Part shown: in pieces, positions 63,701 through 64,000 of the stretch
How the letters are laid out: each line of letters begins with the position of its first letter
Position numbering within the stretch: the stretch's first letter is position 1
Assembly: GCA_907165065.1 (NCBI GenBank)
Contig: OU015544.1
Span: 2,535,501 to 2,599,500, forward strand
DNA: 64,000 nucleotides
DNA from: Caprimulgus europaeus
Taxonomy: Eukaryota > Chordata > Aves > Caprimulgiformes > Caprimulgidae
Reading direction: 5' to 3'
Made by a program: the position numbers and the translations under genes
Notes under the pieces: model-generated
The model's database searches: none
Seen by the model: the letters and a program-made list of their open reading frames with translations, nothing else
What the model was told of the DNA's origin: nothing

Positions 63701-64000
63701 TGCCCTGGAGTACTCCATTCAAATACTGATGAATCTGAAATCTGGCCTGAATTCATTAAGGCTCTTAGTTGATCAGAAGAAGACAAGTTTGCTGTATTAA
63801 TCGCTTTCAGTTAATTGAATGCTTTTCATACAGTGTTCCAAGCTCACAAGTCTAGCACGTGTTCCCCTCAGTGCAGCTTTCCTTTCCTATCCAAAAATAT
63901 ACTTTGAAAACTTAGAAATGTCTGTTTTGATCAAAAGTTTTAAGTCTCACGTTCAGGCCTTAAGAATATTTTATAGGTTTAAACGTGATTGTAAATAAAA

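Overview
The window is an internal stretch of one large vertebrate protein-coding gene, read on the + strand. Six short coding exons lie in about 63 kb of AT-rich intron. Joined in order they give one uninterrupted reading frame of 825 nt (275 codon equivalents) that I recognise as the middle of BCAS3 (BCAS3 microtubule-associated cell migration factor, also called Rudhira). All six exons have GT-AG boundaries and compatible phases. The gene's first and last exons lie outside the window.

The organism is an amniote, most likely a bird or other sauropsid. The protein is very close to, but not identical with, mammalian BCAS3. There are no Alu, B1 or young L1 copies. I see several old MIR-type SINE remnants, possible CR1/L3 scraps and many simple repeats. 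The species cannot be fixed from the sequence alone.

Layout: partial intron 1-6743; exon A 6744-6820; exon B 8611-8694; exon C 15040-15210; exon D 24508-24601; a 19.5 kb intron; exon E 44151-44284; exon F 53299-53563; partial intron to 64000. Together the exons encode roughly human residues 220-495 (numbering from memory), the C-terminal half of the WD40-like propeller and the start of the Ser/Pro-rich linker that leads to the BCAS3 domain.

The introns hold: a 318-nt uninterrupted polypyrimidine run inside a 0.5 kb tract near 33 kb; nine perfect copies of a 9-bp unit at 57.6 kb; a 20-nt G run at 26.5 kb; MIR-like SINEs near 35.8, 46.1 and 54.8 kb; a compact CpG-rich island at 57.24-57.42 kb with a CTCF-like core and an ATG-to-splice-donor first-exon-like structure; and several stretches that look like conserved non-coding elements. 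I found no second gene, RNA gene, CRISPR array or intact mobile element.

The most interesting points are the PROPPIN-like LHRG motif at the end of exon E, the CpG island with its CTCF-like core, and the triplex-prone mirror tract.
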